Assembly: GCF_011386835.1 (NCBI RefSeq)
Contig: NC_088795.1
Coordinates: forward strand, 99,880,434-99,944,433
Direction of reading: 5' to 3'
DNA: 64,000 nucleotides
Source of the DNA: Chrysemys picta bellii
Lineage: Eukaryota; Chordata; Testudines; Emydidae
This document shows, piece by piece, positions 1 to 10,001 of the stretch. The first letter of the stretch is position 1; each line of letters begins with the position of its first letter. The position numbers and the translations under genes were made by a program. The notes beneath the pieces are model-generated. The model did no database searches. It had not been told where the DNA came from and saw only the letters and a list, made by a program, of their open reading frames with translations.

Positions 1-480
1 CAAATTCTGATTTTAGTTACACCATTGTCAACCCAGAGAGACTCCACTTATTTCAGCCGTTACTCCAAATGAGATCATAACATAGCCTTAGGATTTTGAA
101 ATATGAGGAGAAAGCAGAAGGAAAATGCAGAATTTCTTGGTGGGCTCATAAAATCTTTAAAAGCTCTTGTAGCTCACCTTTTAAAAAACAAACTTAATAG
201 AAATTTTAGTATTCAATTCATGGAATTGTCTATGTTAGAGACAAAGGCCAAAAGAATTTGGTAATTTCTAACACTTCCAAAATGTGTAACTCACCGGTGC
301 TTTGAAAGTAAGTGCCATTTCAACCATGCCAAAGTTTCAAAATCAGCTTTGTCCTGTCTTCTACTTATTTCTAGAAACATAATACCGTGTTCTCCTTTCT
401 CAGGAACTGCCACAACCCATAGGGTAACCCCTAGATCTTGTGTTATGAGGAGTAAATAACATATTTTTAAAAATTACACA
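1..480. other. WDR19 intron, no feature recognised
   Basis: AT-rich intronic sequence. No exon-like ORF, known repeat or structured RNA was recognised. Confidence 0.5.
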
Positions 481-753
481 AAAACATAAGAATGGCCATA
501 GTGAGTCAGACCAATGGTCCATTGAGCCCAGTATCCTGTCTTCCGACAGTGGCGAATGCCAGGAGCTTCAGAGGGAATGAACAGAACAGGTAATCATCAA
601 GTGATCCGCCCCGTTGTCCATTCCCAGCTTCTGACAAACAGAAGCTAGGGACACCATCCCTGCCCATCCTGGCTAATAACCATTGATGGACCTATCCTCC
701 ATGAACTCATTTAGTTATTTTTTAAATTCTGTTATAGTCTTGGCCTTCACAAC

Positions 754-1039
754 CAGGGGCGGCTCTATGTATTTTGCTGCCCCAAGCACAGCAGTCAGGC
801 AGCCTTTGGCGGCATGCCTGCAGGAGGTCTGCTGGTAACGCGGATTCGGCAGCATGCTTGTGGGAGGTCTGCCGGTCCTGTGTCTTTGGCGTACCTGCCG
901 CTGAATTGCTGCTGAAGCTGCGGGACCGGTGGACCTCCTGCAGGCACGCCGCCGAAGGCAGCCTGACTGCCACCCTCACGGCGACCGGCAGGCCGCCCCA
1001 GGCACGTGCTTGGTGCGCTGGTGCCTGAAGCCGCCCCTG
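754..1039. mobile_element. hAT-type MITE nested in CR1
   Basis: A 286-bp element with terminal inverted repeats CAGGGGCGGCTC on the left and AGCCGCCCCTG on the right. It is flanked by an exact 8-bp target duplication TTCACAAC (746-753 and 1040-1047), the hallmark of hAT transposition. GC-rich against an AT-rich background. It has no coding capacity; the short ORFs across it are meaningless. Confidence 0.9.
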
Positions 1040-2031
1040 TTCACAACATCCTCTGGCAAAGAGTTCCACAGGTTGACTGTGTGTTGTGTGAAGAAATACT
1101 TCCTTCTGTTTGTTTTAAACCTGCTGCCTATTAATTTCATTGGTGTCCCCTAGTTCTTGTGTTATGAGGAGGAGTAAATAACACTTCCTTATTTACTTTC
1201 TCCACACCAGGCATGATTTTATAGCCCTCAATCATATCCTACCTTAGTCGTCTCTTTTCTAAGCAGAAAAGTCCCAGTCTTATTAATCTCTCCTCATATG
1301 GAAGCCGTTCATCCCCCCTATCATTTTTATTGCTCTTTTCTGTATTTTATCCAATTCTAATATCGTTTTTGAGATGGGCGATCAGATCTGCACACAATAT
1401 TCAAGATGTGGGTGTACCATAGATTTATATATAGAGTCAATATGATATTTTCTATCTTCTTATGTAATCCTTTCCTAATGGTCCTAACATTGACTGCTGC
1501 TGCACATTGAACAGATATTTTCAGATAACTATCCACAATGACACCAAGATCTCTTTCTTGAGTGGTAACAGCTAATTTAGAGCCCATCATTTTATATGTA
1601 TAGTTGGGAGGGATTGTGTTTTCCAATGTGCATTACTTTGCGTTTATCAACATTGAATTTCATCTACCATTTTGTTGCTAAGTCACCCAGTTTTGTGAGA
1701 TCTCTTTGTAACTCTTTGCAGTTTGCTTTGGCCTTAACTACCTTGAGTAGTTTTGTATCATCTGCAAATTTTGCCACCTCATTGTTTACCCCTTTTTCCT
1801 GATCATTTATGAATATGTTGAATAGGGCTGGTCCCAGTACAGACCCCTGTGGGGAACACCACCATTTACCTCTCTCCAGTCTGAAACCTGACCATTTATT
1901 CCTATCCTTTGTTTTCTTTCTTTTAACTAGGTACTGATCAATAAGAGCATCTTCCCTCTTATCCCATGACAATTTACTTTGCTTAAGAGCCTTTGGTGAG
2001 GGACCTCGTCAAGGCTTTCTGAAAATCTAAG

Positions 2032-2230
2032 TACACCGCTACCTCGATATAACGCAACCCAATATAACACGAATTCGGATATAACGCTGTAAAGCAGTGC
2101 TCCGGGAGGAGGGGGAGGGGGGCTGCGCACGCCGGTGGATCAAAGCAAGTTCAATATAAGGCGGTTTCACCTATAACGTGGTAAGATTTTTTGGCTCCCA
2201 AGGACTGTATTATATCGAGGTAGAAGTGTA
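2032..2230. mobile_element. TA-flanked MITE, copy 1
   Basis: About 199 bp with ends TACACCGCTACCTCGATATA and, reverse complemented, TACACTTCTACCTCGATATA. The outer TA fits Tc1/mariner-pogo type target duplication. The interior has paired ATAACGC/GCGTTAT segments and a G-rich centre. It interrupts CR1 sequence. Related copies are at 3501, 21426 and 50092. Confidence 0.8.
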
Positions 2231-2478
2231 CATTATATCCCCTGTATCACCCTTGTCCACATGCTTGTTGACCCCCTCAAAGGATTCTAGTACATTGGTG
2301 AGGCACGATTTCCCTTTACAAAAAACATGTTGACTCTTCCCCAACAAATTGAGTTAGGCTTATCAGCCTGTAGTTACTAGGATCACCTCTGGAGCCTTTT
2401 TAAAAAGTTGGCGTCACATTAGCTATCCTCCAGTCATCTGGTACAGAAGCTGATTTAAATGACAGGTTACATACCATA

Positions 2479-2753
2479 GTATATGTACAGTACATGCAGT
2501 ACTACAGTGCTGAATGCAAATCAACTAATTAAGGAGGGATTCCAGTAACTAACATATTCCGGAATATGCAAGCTGTTTAGAGATGGCTCTGGTTTCTCAA
2601 TACATACTCTTCCTCTCCCTCTAAGATACTGACACCTCTAAAATAATTCTTCTTCAATATAAACACACAACACCAGAATTCCAGCAACCTTAAAAGTGCA
2701 TTTAAATCTTAATCTTTTTACAAAAATGCTTGGTAATTACTTTTAAATGTTAC
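2479..2753. other. Intron, nothing recognised
   Basis: AT-rich intronic DNA between the CR1 and the donor of exon 18. No repeat signature is evident. Confidence 0.4.
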
Positions 2754-2913
2754 CTTTATTTGTTCTAGTGACATCACCATCCCAACATTTCCAACTGTCC
2801 GATAAACACGTATTGCAAACTCCAATTCCATGTGATGTAGGCAAGCTCTGGCCAGCTCATTCCAACCAGATTGACCATTCAGAAGTTTGCATATCTCCCA
2901 TGCTTCAGAAAAC
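2754..2913 (-). CDS. WDR19: WDR19 exon 18
   Basis: Reads [20 protein letters not shown] and [18 protein letters not shown], ending VMSLEQIK. This is the start of the C-terminal helical-repeat half. It is 160 nt, with acceptor TGCATAG and donor GTAACA, and ends on a codon boundary. Later exons lie left of the window. Confidence 0.96.
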
Positions 2914-3500
2914 CTATGCAGGGTGAAAAACAAAACTAAAACACACAGTTGCATTCAATGTGTATTTTTTTAGAACATTTTCTCTTAAACCTCAAAAACT
3001 AGTTAACCTCAAAGCAGAGGGAAACTGGGGACTGACTAATTTCTAGGTTTTGTGGAAATTGCTAGGAGCCCTCTGACAGGAAAAAGCAGGGCCACATGAA
3101 TACACCATCCTGAAGTTTATACCAAATTGCCCCACCTTTCTCCTTCAAAAACATACTTTCTTTCCCTGGCTTACTTCTCACCTTGCACTACACCCTCCCA
3201 TTGTACTGTTTTTTGCTCCCTTAGAATGGAAGGAGTGGGTGGCATACACTTTCAGCGAGTTTTGAGGCAGAAGCTACCATGCAGCCCAGAATACTCTTGA
3301 ATAAATTACTATAGCTCTTACTTTACAGTGAGAAAAAGCATCATTGGGTCATTTGTTACTTGGCTACCCAGACAGATTAAGCACTTATACGGAATGATGG
3401 TTCAATATAATTTTAATCGATATTCAGCAAGAGATTTTTTGAACACCAATGTATGCTGTACTGTGTGCTTCAATCACAGAAGGAAATGATTAACCCAATA
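2914..3500. other. Intron, nothing recognised
   Basis: Unique-looking intron sequence with a pyrimidine-rich tract upstream of exon 18. No repeat family or RNA gene recognised. Confidence 0.4.
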
Positions 3501-3701
3501 TACACTTCTACCTCGATATAACGCTGTCCTCGGGAGCCAAAAAATCGTACTGCGTTATAGATGAAACCGCGTTATATCGAACTTGCTCTGATCCATCGGA
3601 GTGCGCAGCCCCGCCCTCCCCCCCCCGGAGCACTGCTTTACCGCGTTATATCCGAATTAGCGTTATATCGGGTCGCGTTATATATTGGGGGTAGAGGTGT
3701 A
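3501..3701. mobile_element. TA-flanked MITE, copy 2
   Basis: About 201 bp starting TACACTTCTACCTCGATATA and ending with the inverted partner GTAGAGGTGTA. It is oriented opposite to copy 1 (the CTCGGGAGCCAAAAAATC segment is on the left). It lies 18 bp inside the intron after exon 17. Confidence 0.82.
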
Positions 3702-3719
3702 ATTAAAAAGCGGACCTAC

Positions 3720-3924
3720 CTTTTCAGCATTAAAGTCTGAGTAAGTATTTGTTTCAGCTCATTAAATCCGGTGTCTTTCAAAATGCCAAGGAAACTATGA
3801 GTACTAAGATAGATATTGTTTGTTTTCCCACTCTGAGTCTGACAGGTTAATTCTCCATTATACAAAAGCAATGGTTTGTGGGAAAAGGGAACCTTGGTGC
3901 CACCTGCCAAAATAACTTTGGACC
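3720..3924 (-). CDS. WDR19: WDR19 exon 17
   Basis: Reads [20 protein letters not shown] and [20 protein letters not shown], then ends LMLKR. It is 205 nt, with acceptor ATACAG and donor GTAGGT. A TA-flanked MITE (3501-3701) lies only 18 bp past the donor. Confidence 0.96.
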
Positions 3925-4191
3925 CTGTATTAGGAGATCAGAAAAAAAAACGTTATTTAAAATGCTCCTACATTATGACATGTTTAGCAACCAGTTGCAG
4001 TTGTGAACAGTTAAGAAATGTAAGAGTGAAGAAATCTTATTCTGAAAATGCCAACAGCTTTGTTCTTTTATCCTTTGGCATAGCAGCAGCACTACACCTG
4101 GACCAGTCTGACTAATTAAAGGTCTCCTGTTTGGCATTCATCATCTACTGTATGTACCAAGTGTCAAAGTATATACCAAAAAAAATTTGAA

Positions 4192-5456
4192 GAACAACTA
4201 GCAAAAGACACAAAAAGAACATTTTTTTTAAAAAAGTACTTCAGAAGCAGGAAGCCTGCCAAACAATCAGTGGATGACAGAGGTGCTAAAGGACCATTCA
4301 AGAAAGACAAGTCCGCTGCAGAGAACCTATATGAATTCATTGCATTGGTCTTCACTGCAGAGGATGTGAGGGAGATTCCCACACCTGAGCCATTCTTGTT
4401 AAGTGACAAGTCTGAGGAACTGTCCCAGACTGAAATGTCAATAGAGGTGGTTTTGAAACAGATTGATAAATTAAACAGTAATACGTCACTAGGACCAGAC
4501 AGTATTCACCCAAAAGTTATGAAGGAACTCAAAAAAATATGAAATTGCAGAACTACTAACTATGGAATGTAACCTATTGCTTAAATTAGTCTCTGTAACA
4601 GATGACTGGAGGATAGCTAATACAATGCACATTTTCAAGGCTCCTAGCAATTACAGGCTGGTAAGCCTAACTTCAGCATCAGGCAAATTGGTTGAAACTA
4701 TAGTAAAGAACAGAATTATCAGATACATAGATTAACACAATATGTTGGGGAAGAATCATCATAGCTTTGGTAAAGGAAAATCATGCCTCACCAATCTATT
4801 AGAATTCTTTGAGGGTGTCAACAAGTGTGTTGACAAGGGTGATCCAGTCAATATAGTATACTTGGACTTTCAGAAAGCCTTTATCTAGGTCCCAAACCTC
4901 AAGCTCTTAAGCTTAAACTTAAGCTCCTAAAGGCTCTTAAGCAAAATAAACTATAATGGGATCAGAGGTAGGGTTCTCTCATGAATCAGGAACTAGTTAG
5001 ATACAGGAAACAAAATGTAGGAATGGTTTATTTTCACAGTGGAGGAGGTAAATAGTGGGGTACCTGAAAGATCTGTATGGGGATCTGAGCTATTCAACAT
5101 ATTCATAAATGATCTGGAAAAGGGGGTAAACAGTGATGTGGCACACTTTGCAGATAATACCAAATTTCTCAACATAGTTAACTCCAAAGAAGAGTTAAAA
5201 AGGGATCTAATTAATCTGGGTGACTGGGCAACAAAACAGCAAATGAAATTCAATGTTGATAACTGTGAAGTAATGCATACTGGAAAACATTCAACTCTAC
5301 ATACAAAATGATGGGGTCTAAATTAGCTGTTACCATTCAAGAAAGAGATCTTGGTGTCATTGTGGATAGTTCTCTGAAAACAGCCACTCAATGTGCAGTG
5401 GCAGTCAAAAAAGCTAACCGAATATTAAGAATCATTAGGAAAGGGATAGATAGTAA
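4192..5456 (+). mobile_element. CR1 LINE fragment (host of the Harbinger insertion)
   Basis: Plus-strand CR1 ORF2 remains: GPDSIHPKVMKELKK at about 4495, the fingers region with [15 protein letters not shown] sequence near 4770, then [20 protein letters not shown] and FADNTKF near 5090-5165. Internal deletions and frame breaks are present. The sequence is cut at 5456 and its continuation (AAGACAGAAAA) appears right after 10310, so the Harbinger entered this CR1. The FADD box reads FADN, so the enzyme is dead. Confidence 0.87.
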
Positions 5457-5834
5457 GGCCTTGTCTACACTACGAGAGTAGTTCGATTTTACTTGCATCG
5501 AATTTTTGTAATCGATATTGCAAAGTCGAACGTGTGTGTCCACACTAAGGACAGTAATTCGACTTTGTGCGTCCACACTAACGGTGATAGCGTCGACATT
5601 CGAAGCGGTGCACTGTGGTCAGCTATCCCACAGTTCCCGCAGTCCCCTCTGCCCATTGGAATTCTGGGTGTAGCCGGCAATGCCTTCTGGGTAACAAAAT
5701 GAGTCGAGGGTGCTTTTGGGAAACTGTCGTCATCCGTCCATCACTCCCGCCCTCCCTCCCTGAAAGCGCCGGCGGGAAAACAGTTCGCGCGCTTTTCCAG
5801 TCATTGACAGCGCGGACGCCACTGTACTCCGAGC

Positions 5835-7118
5835 ATGGAGCCCGCTGCGACCATCGCTGCAGTTGTGGCCGCTCTCAACGTCTCGCAGCTTATCATAAAG
5901 GTTTCCCTGAGGCAGATGCAGAAAAGTCAGGCAAGGAGGCTACGGCACCGCGGTGATGTCCTGAAGTCTGAGAGTAGCACAGACCTGTCAGAAAGCAGGC
6001 GACCCAGCGCCGAGGACATCACAGTGGCAATGGGTCATGTTGATGCCGTGGAACGGCGATTCTGGGCACGGGAGACAAGCACTGAGTGGTGGGACCGCAT
6101 AGTGCTGCAGGTCTGGGATGAATCCCAGTGGCTGCGAAACTTTCGCATGCGGAAGGGAACTTTCCTGGAACTTTGTGAGTTGCTGTCCCCTGCCCTGAAG
6201 CGCAGTGACACCCGGTTGCGAGCTGCACTGAGTGTACAGAAGCGAGTGGCCATAGCCCTGTGGAAGCTTGCAACGCCAGACAGCTACCGGTCAGTCGCGA
6301 ACCAGTTTGGGGTGGGCAAATCTACCGTGGGGGTTGTTGTGATGCAAGTAGCGAAGGCAATCGTTGATGTACTGCTGCCAAAGGTAGTGACCCTGGGAAA
6401 CGTGGAGGCGATCATAGATGGCTTCGCAGCGATGGGATTCCCAAACTGCGGTGGGGCCATAGATGGAACTCACATCCCTATCCTGGCACCGGACCACCAG
6501 GCCACCCAGTACATTAACCGAAAGGGCTACTTTTCCATGGTGCTGCAAGCACTGGTGGACCACAGGGGACGTTTTACCAACATCTACGTGGGATGGCCGG
6601 GCAAGGTTCATGACGCTCGTGTTTTCAGGAACTCTGGTCTGTTTAGACGGCTGCAACAAGGTATTTACTTCCCGGACCACAAAATAACTGTTGGGGATGT
6701 GGAGATGCCTATAGTCATCCTCGGGGACCCAGCCTACCCGCTAATGCCCTGGCTCATGAAGCCCTATACTGGCGCCCTGGACACTGAAAAAGAACTCTTC
6801 AACTACCGGCTGAGCAAGTGCAGAATGGTGGTGGAGTGTGCGTTTGGCCGTCTCAAGGGGAGATGGAGAAGCTTACTGACTCGCTGTGATCTCAGCGAAA
6901 CCAATATCCCCATTGTTATAGCAGCTTGCTGTGTGCTCCACAATCTCTGTGAGAGCAAGGGGGAGACCTTTATGGCGGGGTGGGAGGTTGAGGAAAATAG
7001 CCTGGCTGGTGATTACTCACAGCCAGACAGCCGGGCGATTAGAAGAGACCAGCGGGAAGCGCTGTGCATCCGGGAGGCTTTGAAAGCAAAGTTCCTGAGT
7101 GAGCAGGGTAACCTGTGA
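5835..7118 (+). CDS. Harbinger transposase (DDE_Tnp_4 type)
   Basis: A 427-aa protein related to HARBI1 and other PIF/Harbinger transposases, which cut and paste the element as a nuclear DDE endonuclease. Catalytic candidates are D210 (GAIDGTHI), D298 (LGDPAYPL) and E334 (VVECAFGRLKGRWR). A further conserved D260 sits in GKVHDARVF. An N-terminal helix-turn-helix-like segment contains RSVANQFGVGKSTV (about residues 154-167). The length is close to the family norm (350-430). The start at 5835 has a purine at -3 and G at +4 (GAGCATGG). No stop or frameshift is seen. It converges with the Myb-like gene. In other animals the Myb-like partner is needed for nuclear import and end recognition; that role is inferred here. 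Confidence 0.93.
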   Translation: MEPAATIAAVVAALNVSQLIIKVSLRQMQKSQARRLRHRGDVLKSESSTDLSESRRPSAEDITVAMGHVDAVERRFWARETSTEWWDRIVLQVWDESQWLRNFRMRKGTFLELCELLSPALKRSDTRLRAALSVQKRVAIALWKLATPDSYRSVANQFGVGKSTVGVVVMQVAKAIVDVLLPKVVTLGNVEAIIDGFAAMGFPNCGGAIDGTHIPILAPDHQATQYINRKGYFSMVLQALVDHRGRFTNIYVGWPGKVHDARVFRNSGLFRRLQQGIYFPDHKITVGDVEMPIVILGDPAYPLMPWLMKPYTGALDTEKELFNYRLSKCRMVVECAFGRLKGRWRSLLTRCDLSETNIPIVIAACCVLHNLCESKGETFMAGWEVEENSLAGDYSQPDSRAIRRDQREALCIREALKAKFLSEQGNL

Positions 7119-7233
7119 TTTTATAGTTTGTGTACTGAGAAGCTAAACCTGCCCCCGTTTCTTTACCCAGGTAATGTTGACTATCCTATCCAGTTACATA
7201 CCCCCTTCACCCCCCCTCCAACACACGTGTCGA

Positions 7234-7239
7234 AATAAA
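7234..7239 (+). promoter_or_regulatory. Poly(A) signal of the transposase gene
   Basis: AATAAA 116 bp after the transposase stop codon, followed by a T-rich stretch. Confidence 0.7.
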
Positions 7240-7790
7240 AATAGTTCTACTTTGTTAAAGCACACCGTTTTCTTTAATACTGTTTTAGCGGGAATTTTTT
7301 AAAACTGGGACGCAGACTGTGGTGCGGGGCGGGTCTAGTGTTGTGATGCGAATGCAGCTTCTAAACTCAAGGATTGACAGGCTCCGCTGCGGTGGGATGC
7401 TTGTTTCAACGGAGCCTGTCACCCCTCCTGATCGGGACTGTGTGTATGGGAGGTCTATTTGACTTTGTGGCAGGGGGAGGACGGTTACAGATCCCATGCT
7501 GTGTGGCTCTGTGATCCTGTCTAAGGACCGGCGCTTAAGATCTGTAACTGCCCTCCCCCGCCACAAAGTCACAGAGCAACCCACCCCCCCCAACATTACA
7601 TCAAAACAACCTCCCAGACTAACCGGGGCAACTAGTCACTGCATCACTGCACTGTGTATGTGCCCTGCTGCTGTGCCTGCCCCCGACTATGTACCCTGCC
7701 AAAGGAGACTGTCCTGTCCAATTTCCAACCCCCTTTCCCCTCCTCCTCCAAAAGAACATGATTGAAACAGTAGTTAACAGAAACAAATTT

Positions 7791-7796
7791 TTTATT
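7791..7796 (-). promoter_or_regulatory. Poly(A) signal of the Myb-like gene
   Basis: AATAAA on the minus strand, about 70 bp past the stop codon at 7868. Confidence 0.65.
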
Positions 7797-7867
7797 ATCA
7801 ACTACACATGGCATTGGGAGGTGAAACTTGGACGTGGGCTTGTGTCAGGCGGGAAGGAAAGAACTTT

Positions 7868-8343
7868 TCAAATTTTGGGAAATGAGAGCCTTCTGCTACT
7901 AGAGCTCTCTGCAGGGGTGGAGTGAGAGTTAGCAGGGACTCTGCCGCCTCTCCTTCTTTGCACTTTGGGTGAGGTGGGTATGGGACTTGGTGGCGGGGGA
8001 GGGCGGTTAGAGATGGACTGCAGCGGGGCTCTGTCCTCCTGCCTCCGTTCCTGCAGAACATCCACAAGGCGCCGGAGCGTGTCCGTTTGCTCCCTCAGTA
8101 GTCCAAGCAGCGGTAGAGTCGCCTGCTGGTCTTCCTGCCGCCACCTCTCCTCCCGATCCATGTTGGCTTGGTGCATTCGGGTCAAGTTCTCCCGCCACTG
8201 GGTCTGCTGTGCTGCCTGGGCTTGGGAAGAGGCCATAAGCTCAGAGAACATGTCCTCCCGTGTCCTCTTCTTCCTACGCCTAATCCGCGCTAGCCTCTGG
8301 GAGTGTGATTCCAGGCTAGGTTGTGAGACAGTCGCAGACGGGG
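7868..8343 (-). CDS. Harbinger Myb/SANT-like protein, exon 2
   Basis: Begins at acceptor TTTCCACAG|CC, in the phase required by exon 1; the two exons give 379 codons plus stop. It contains a basic stretch SQRLARIRRRKKRTREDMFS (nuclear-localisation candidate), then a Gln/Arg-rich, probably coiled-coil segment ending in LLREQTDTLRRLVDVLQERR. The C-terminus is Pro/Ser-rich. The stop is TGA at 7868-7870. The intron (8344-9337) holds an antisense gene. Confidence 0.87.
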
Positions 8344-8839
8344 CTGTGGAAATGGGAAAAAGGGAGTGAATTCCTCTGAAAGATAAATGTAGTTGTGAAC
8401 AAAGAACATAGTCTTTCTCTGTGAACAAGACCATGCACAGCACCTTTCACATGCGCACTCAGCACAAGGTCGAATTCTCGGCCTTCGCATTCTGTGCCTG
8501 GGGTCTTGAACAGCACATTTGAGAAGCGAGGCAGCACAACGGAATTTCTGTTGCAGGCAGACATGGTAAGCCGTACACTTGTGGCAGTTTAAAACTTTTA
8601 TATTACCACTGGCCTCATTTCACATTTAAATCAATGTCAGTCCCTGCTGCCAGCAATCCGGCAAGCGGGAACTCTGCCCCTGTCCCACCCCCTCGCGGCT
8701 GTCCCCGGGAATGATCCCTTTCGGCTGCCCCTCTCCCGCCTCCACCGCGTGGCTGCAAACCAGCGGTGACAGTTCTGTAAAGGAACGGGAAAGCAGTCCC
8801 AACACTAACATTCCCCTACCTAATTAAAAGCAGGTCACC

Positions 8840-9130
8840 ATGGCCGACATCACCCTGATGAGGATCTCCGAGAGCGACAAAGAGAGAATGCTCCGGGAAA
8901 GCCTCCAAAGACCAGGGCCGTATGCCGCCCTGCTGTGCAGAGCAATGATCCCCGAGTACCTGATAATCTCGTGGCGCGGCAACGTGTCGTACTTCGGAGG
9001 ACCCAATAAGGCCGCTCTCCCCAAGAACCTCATGCAACGGCTTTCAAGTTACCTCCAGGAGAGCTTCATCGAGATGTCCCAGGAGGATTACTGCTCTATC
9101 CCCGCACATATAGACCGCATTTTACTGTAG
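8840..9130 (+). CDS. Third Harbinger gene: small BEN-like protein, antisense in the Myb intron
   Basis: A 96-aa ORF on the plus strand, wholly inside the intron of the minus-strand Myb-like gene. The start lies in an excellent context (GGTCACCATGG). An acceptor-like AAAAGCAG sits just before it, so an upstream exon is possible. It ends with TAG, and AATAAA follows 178 bp later. Visible segments: MADITLMRISESDKERMLRE, then PGPYAALLCRAMIPEY, then WRGNVSYFGGPNKAALPKNL and a helical tail ending HIDRILL. The spacing of LL, W-x-G, the ALP motif and the final helix resembles a BEN domain (chromatin and DNA-binding module); that is inference without a search. A diverged homologue lies in the same antisense-intronic place in the Harbinger at 61.5 kb, which argues that it is a real conserved gene. 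Confidence 0.68.
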   Translation: MADITLMRISESDKERMLRESLQRPGPYAALLCRAMIPEYLIISWRGNVSYFGGPNKAALPKNLMQRLSSYLQESFIEMSQEDYCSIPAHIDRILL

Positions 9131-9307
9131 CTGCAGTAGCAGGGAATACACAGTAGAGCGGCTTGTGCAGGACAATCACTGAAAACCGGACATTGCTAGA
9201 TTTCTTTTCAAAACTTGCACTGCCCCTTACTAAACCGTTAAGCGCCTAGGGCACACTAATCATGAACAACCCATTCTTTTAATTGTTAATATTCCTGTTT
9301 TGTTAAA

Positions 9308-9313
9308 AATAAA
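9308..9313 (+). promoter_or_regulatory. Poly(A) signal serving the antisense small gene
   Basis: AATAAA on the plus strand, 178 bp after the TAG of the 96-aa ORF. It lies just beyond the Myb exon 1 donor, so the two transcripts would overlap very little in exonic sequence. Confidence 0.5.
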
Positions 9314-9337
9314 TGTTTAGATGTTTACAACACTTAC

Positions 9338-10001
9338 TGGCTGATCCTTCACCAGATTCTGTGTCCGGGGTAATGGCTGGGGACGCTTCGTAGGGGATCT
9401 CTGTAAGGGTGATGAAGAGATCCTGGCTGTCGGGGAAATCAGCGTTGTGAGAGCTGCCAACTGCCTCGCCCTCCTCATCTCCTTCCTCATCTTCCCCGTC
9501 CCCTAACATGTCTGAGGAACCGGCCGTGGACAGTATCCCATCCTCAGAGTCCACGGTCACTGGTGGGGTAGTGGTGGCGGCAGCACCGAGGATGGAATGC
9601 AGTGCCTCGTAGAAACGGGATGTCTGGGGATGGGATCCGGAGCGTCCGTTTGCCTCTTTGGTCTTCTGGTAGCCTTGTCTCAGCTCCTTGATTTTCACGC
9701 GGCACTGCGTTGCATCCCGGCTGTATCCTCTCTCTGCCATGTCTTTAGAGATCTTCTCGTAGATCTTTGCATTCCTTCTTTTGGATCGCAGCTCGGAAAG
9801 CACGGACTCATCGCCCCACACAGCGATGAGATCCAAGACTTCACGATCAGTCCATGCTGGGGCTCTCTTTCTATTCACAGACTGCATGGCCATCACTGCT
9901 GGAGAGCTCTGCATCGTTGCCAGTGCTGCTGTGCTCGCCACGATGTCCAGACAGGAAATGAGATTCAAACTGGCCAGACAGGAAAAGGAATTCAAATTCA
10001 A
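9338..10001 (-). CDS. Harbinger Myb/SANT-like protein, exon 1
   Basis: Encodes the DNA-binding half of the second Harbinger protein. A trihelix/SANT-like domain runs from KRAPAWTDREVLDLIAVWG through QCRVKIKELRQGYQKTKEAN to TSRFYEALHSIL, followed by an acidic region (DGEDEEGDEEGE). The ORF starts at 10001, although internal Mets (for example in MAMQSVNRKR) are possible starts. The donor at 9338/9337 (CAGCCA|GTAAGT) leaves one base, which pairs in phase with exon 2. The family binds transposon ends and escorts the transposase to the nucleus. It is intact, whereas the homologue at 61871 has premature stops. Confidence 0.9.

Larger units (their letters stand above)
481..2478 (-). mobile_element. 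CR1 LINE, 5'-truncated, with two later insertions
   Basis: The minus strand carries the 3' half of a CR1 non-LTR retrotransposon. The reverse-transcriptase tail is visible around 1664-1990 ([16 protein letters not shown] and [11 protein letters not shown]), followed by the LGVIVDSYLKIS region near 1530 and the 3' UTR down to about 481 (motif CTTATGTTTT on the minus strand). Several frame breaks make it non-functional. It is interrupted by a hAT MITE (754-1039) and a TA-flanked MITE (2032-2230), and CR1 sequence resumes cleanly on the far side of each. Confidence 0.88.

Noticed and set aside
722..1153. ORFs across 722-1153
   Set aside because: They run across the boundaries of a hAT MITE nested in CR1 and are not genes.
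6019..6680. Minus-strand ORFs within the transposase region
   Set aside because: Shadows of the transposase coding frame.
7496..7765. 89-aa plus-strand ORF between the transposase and the Myb-like gene
   Set aside because: No start context of note and no family resemblance; it lies in the intergenic part between the two converging poly(A) signals.
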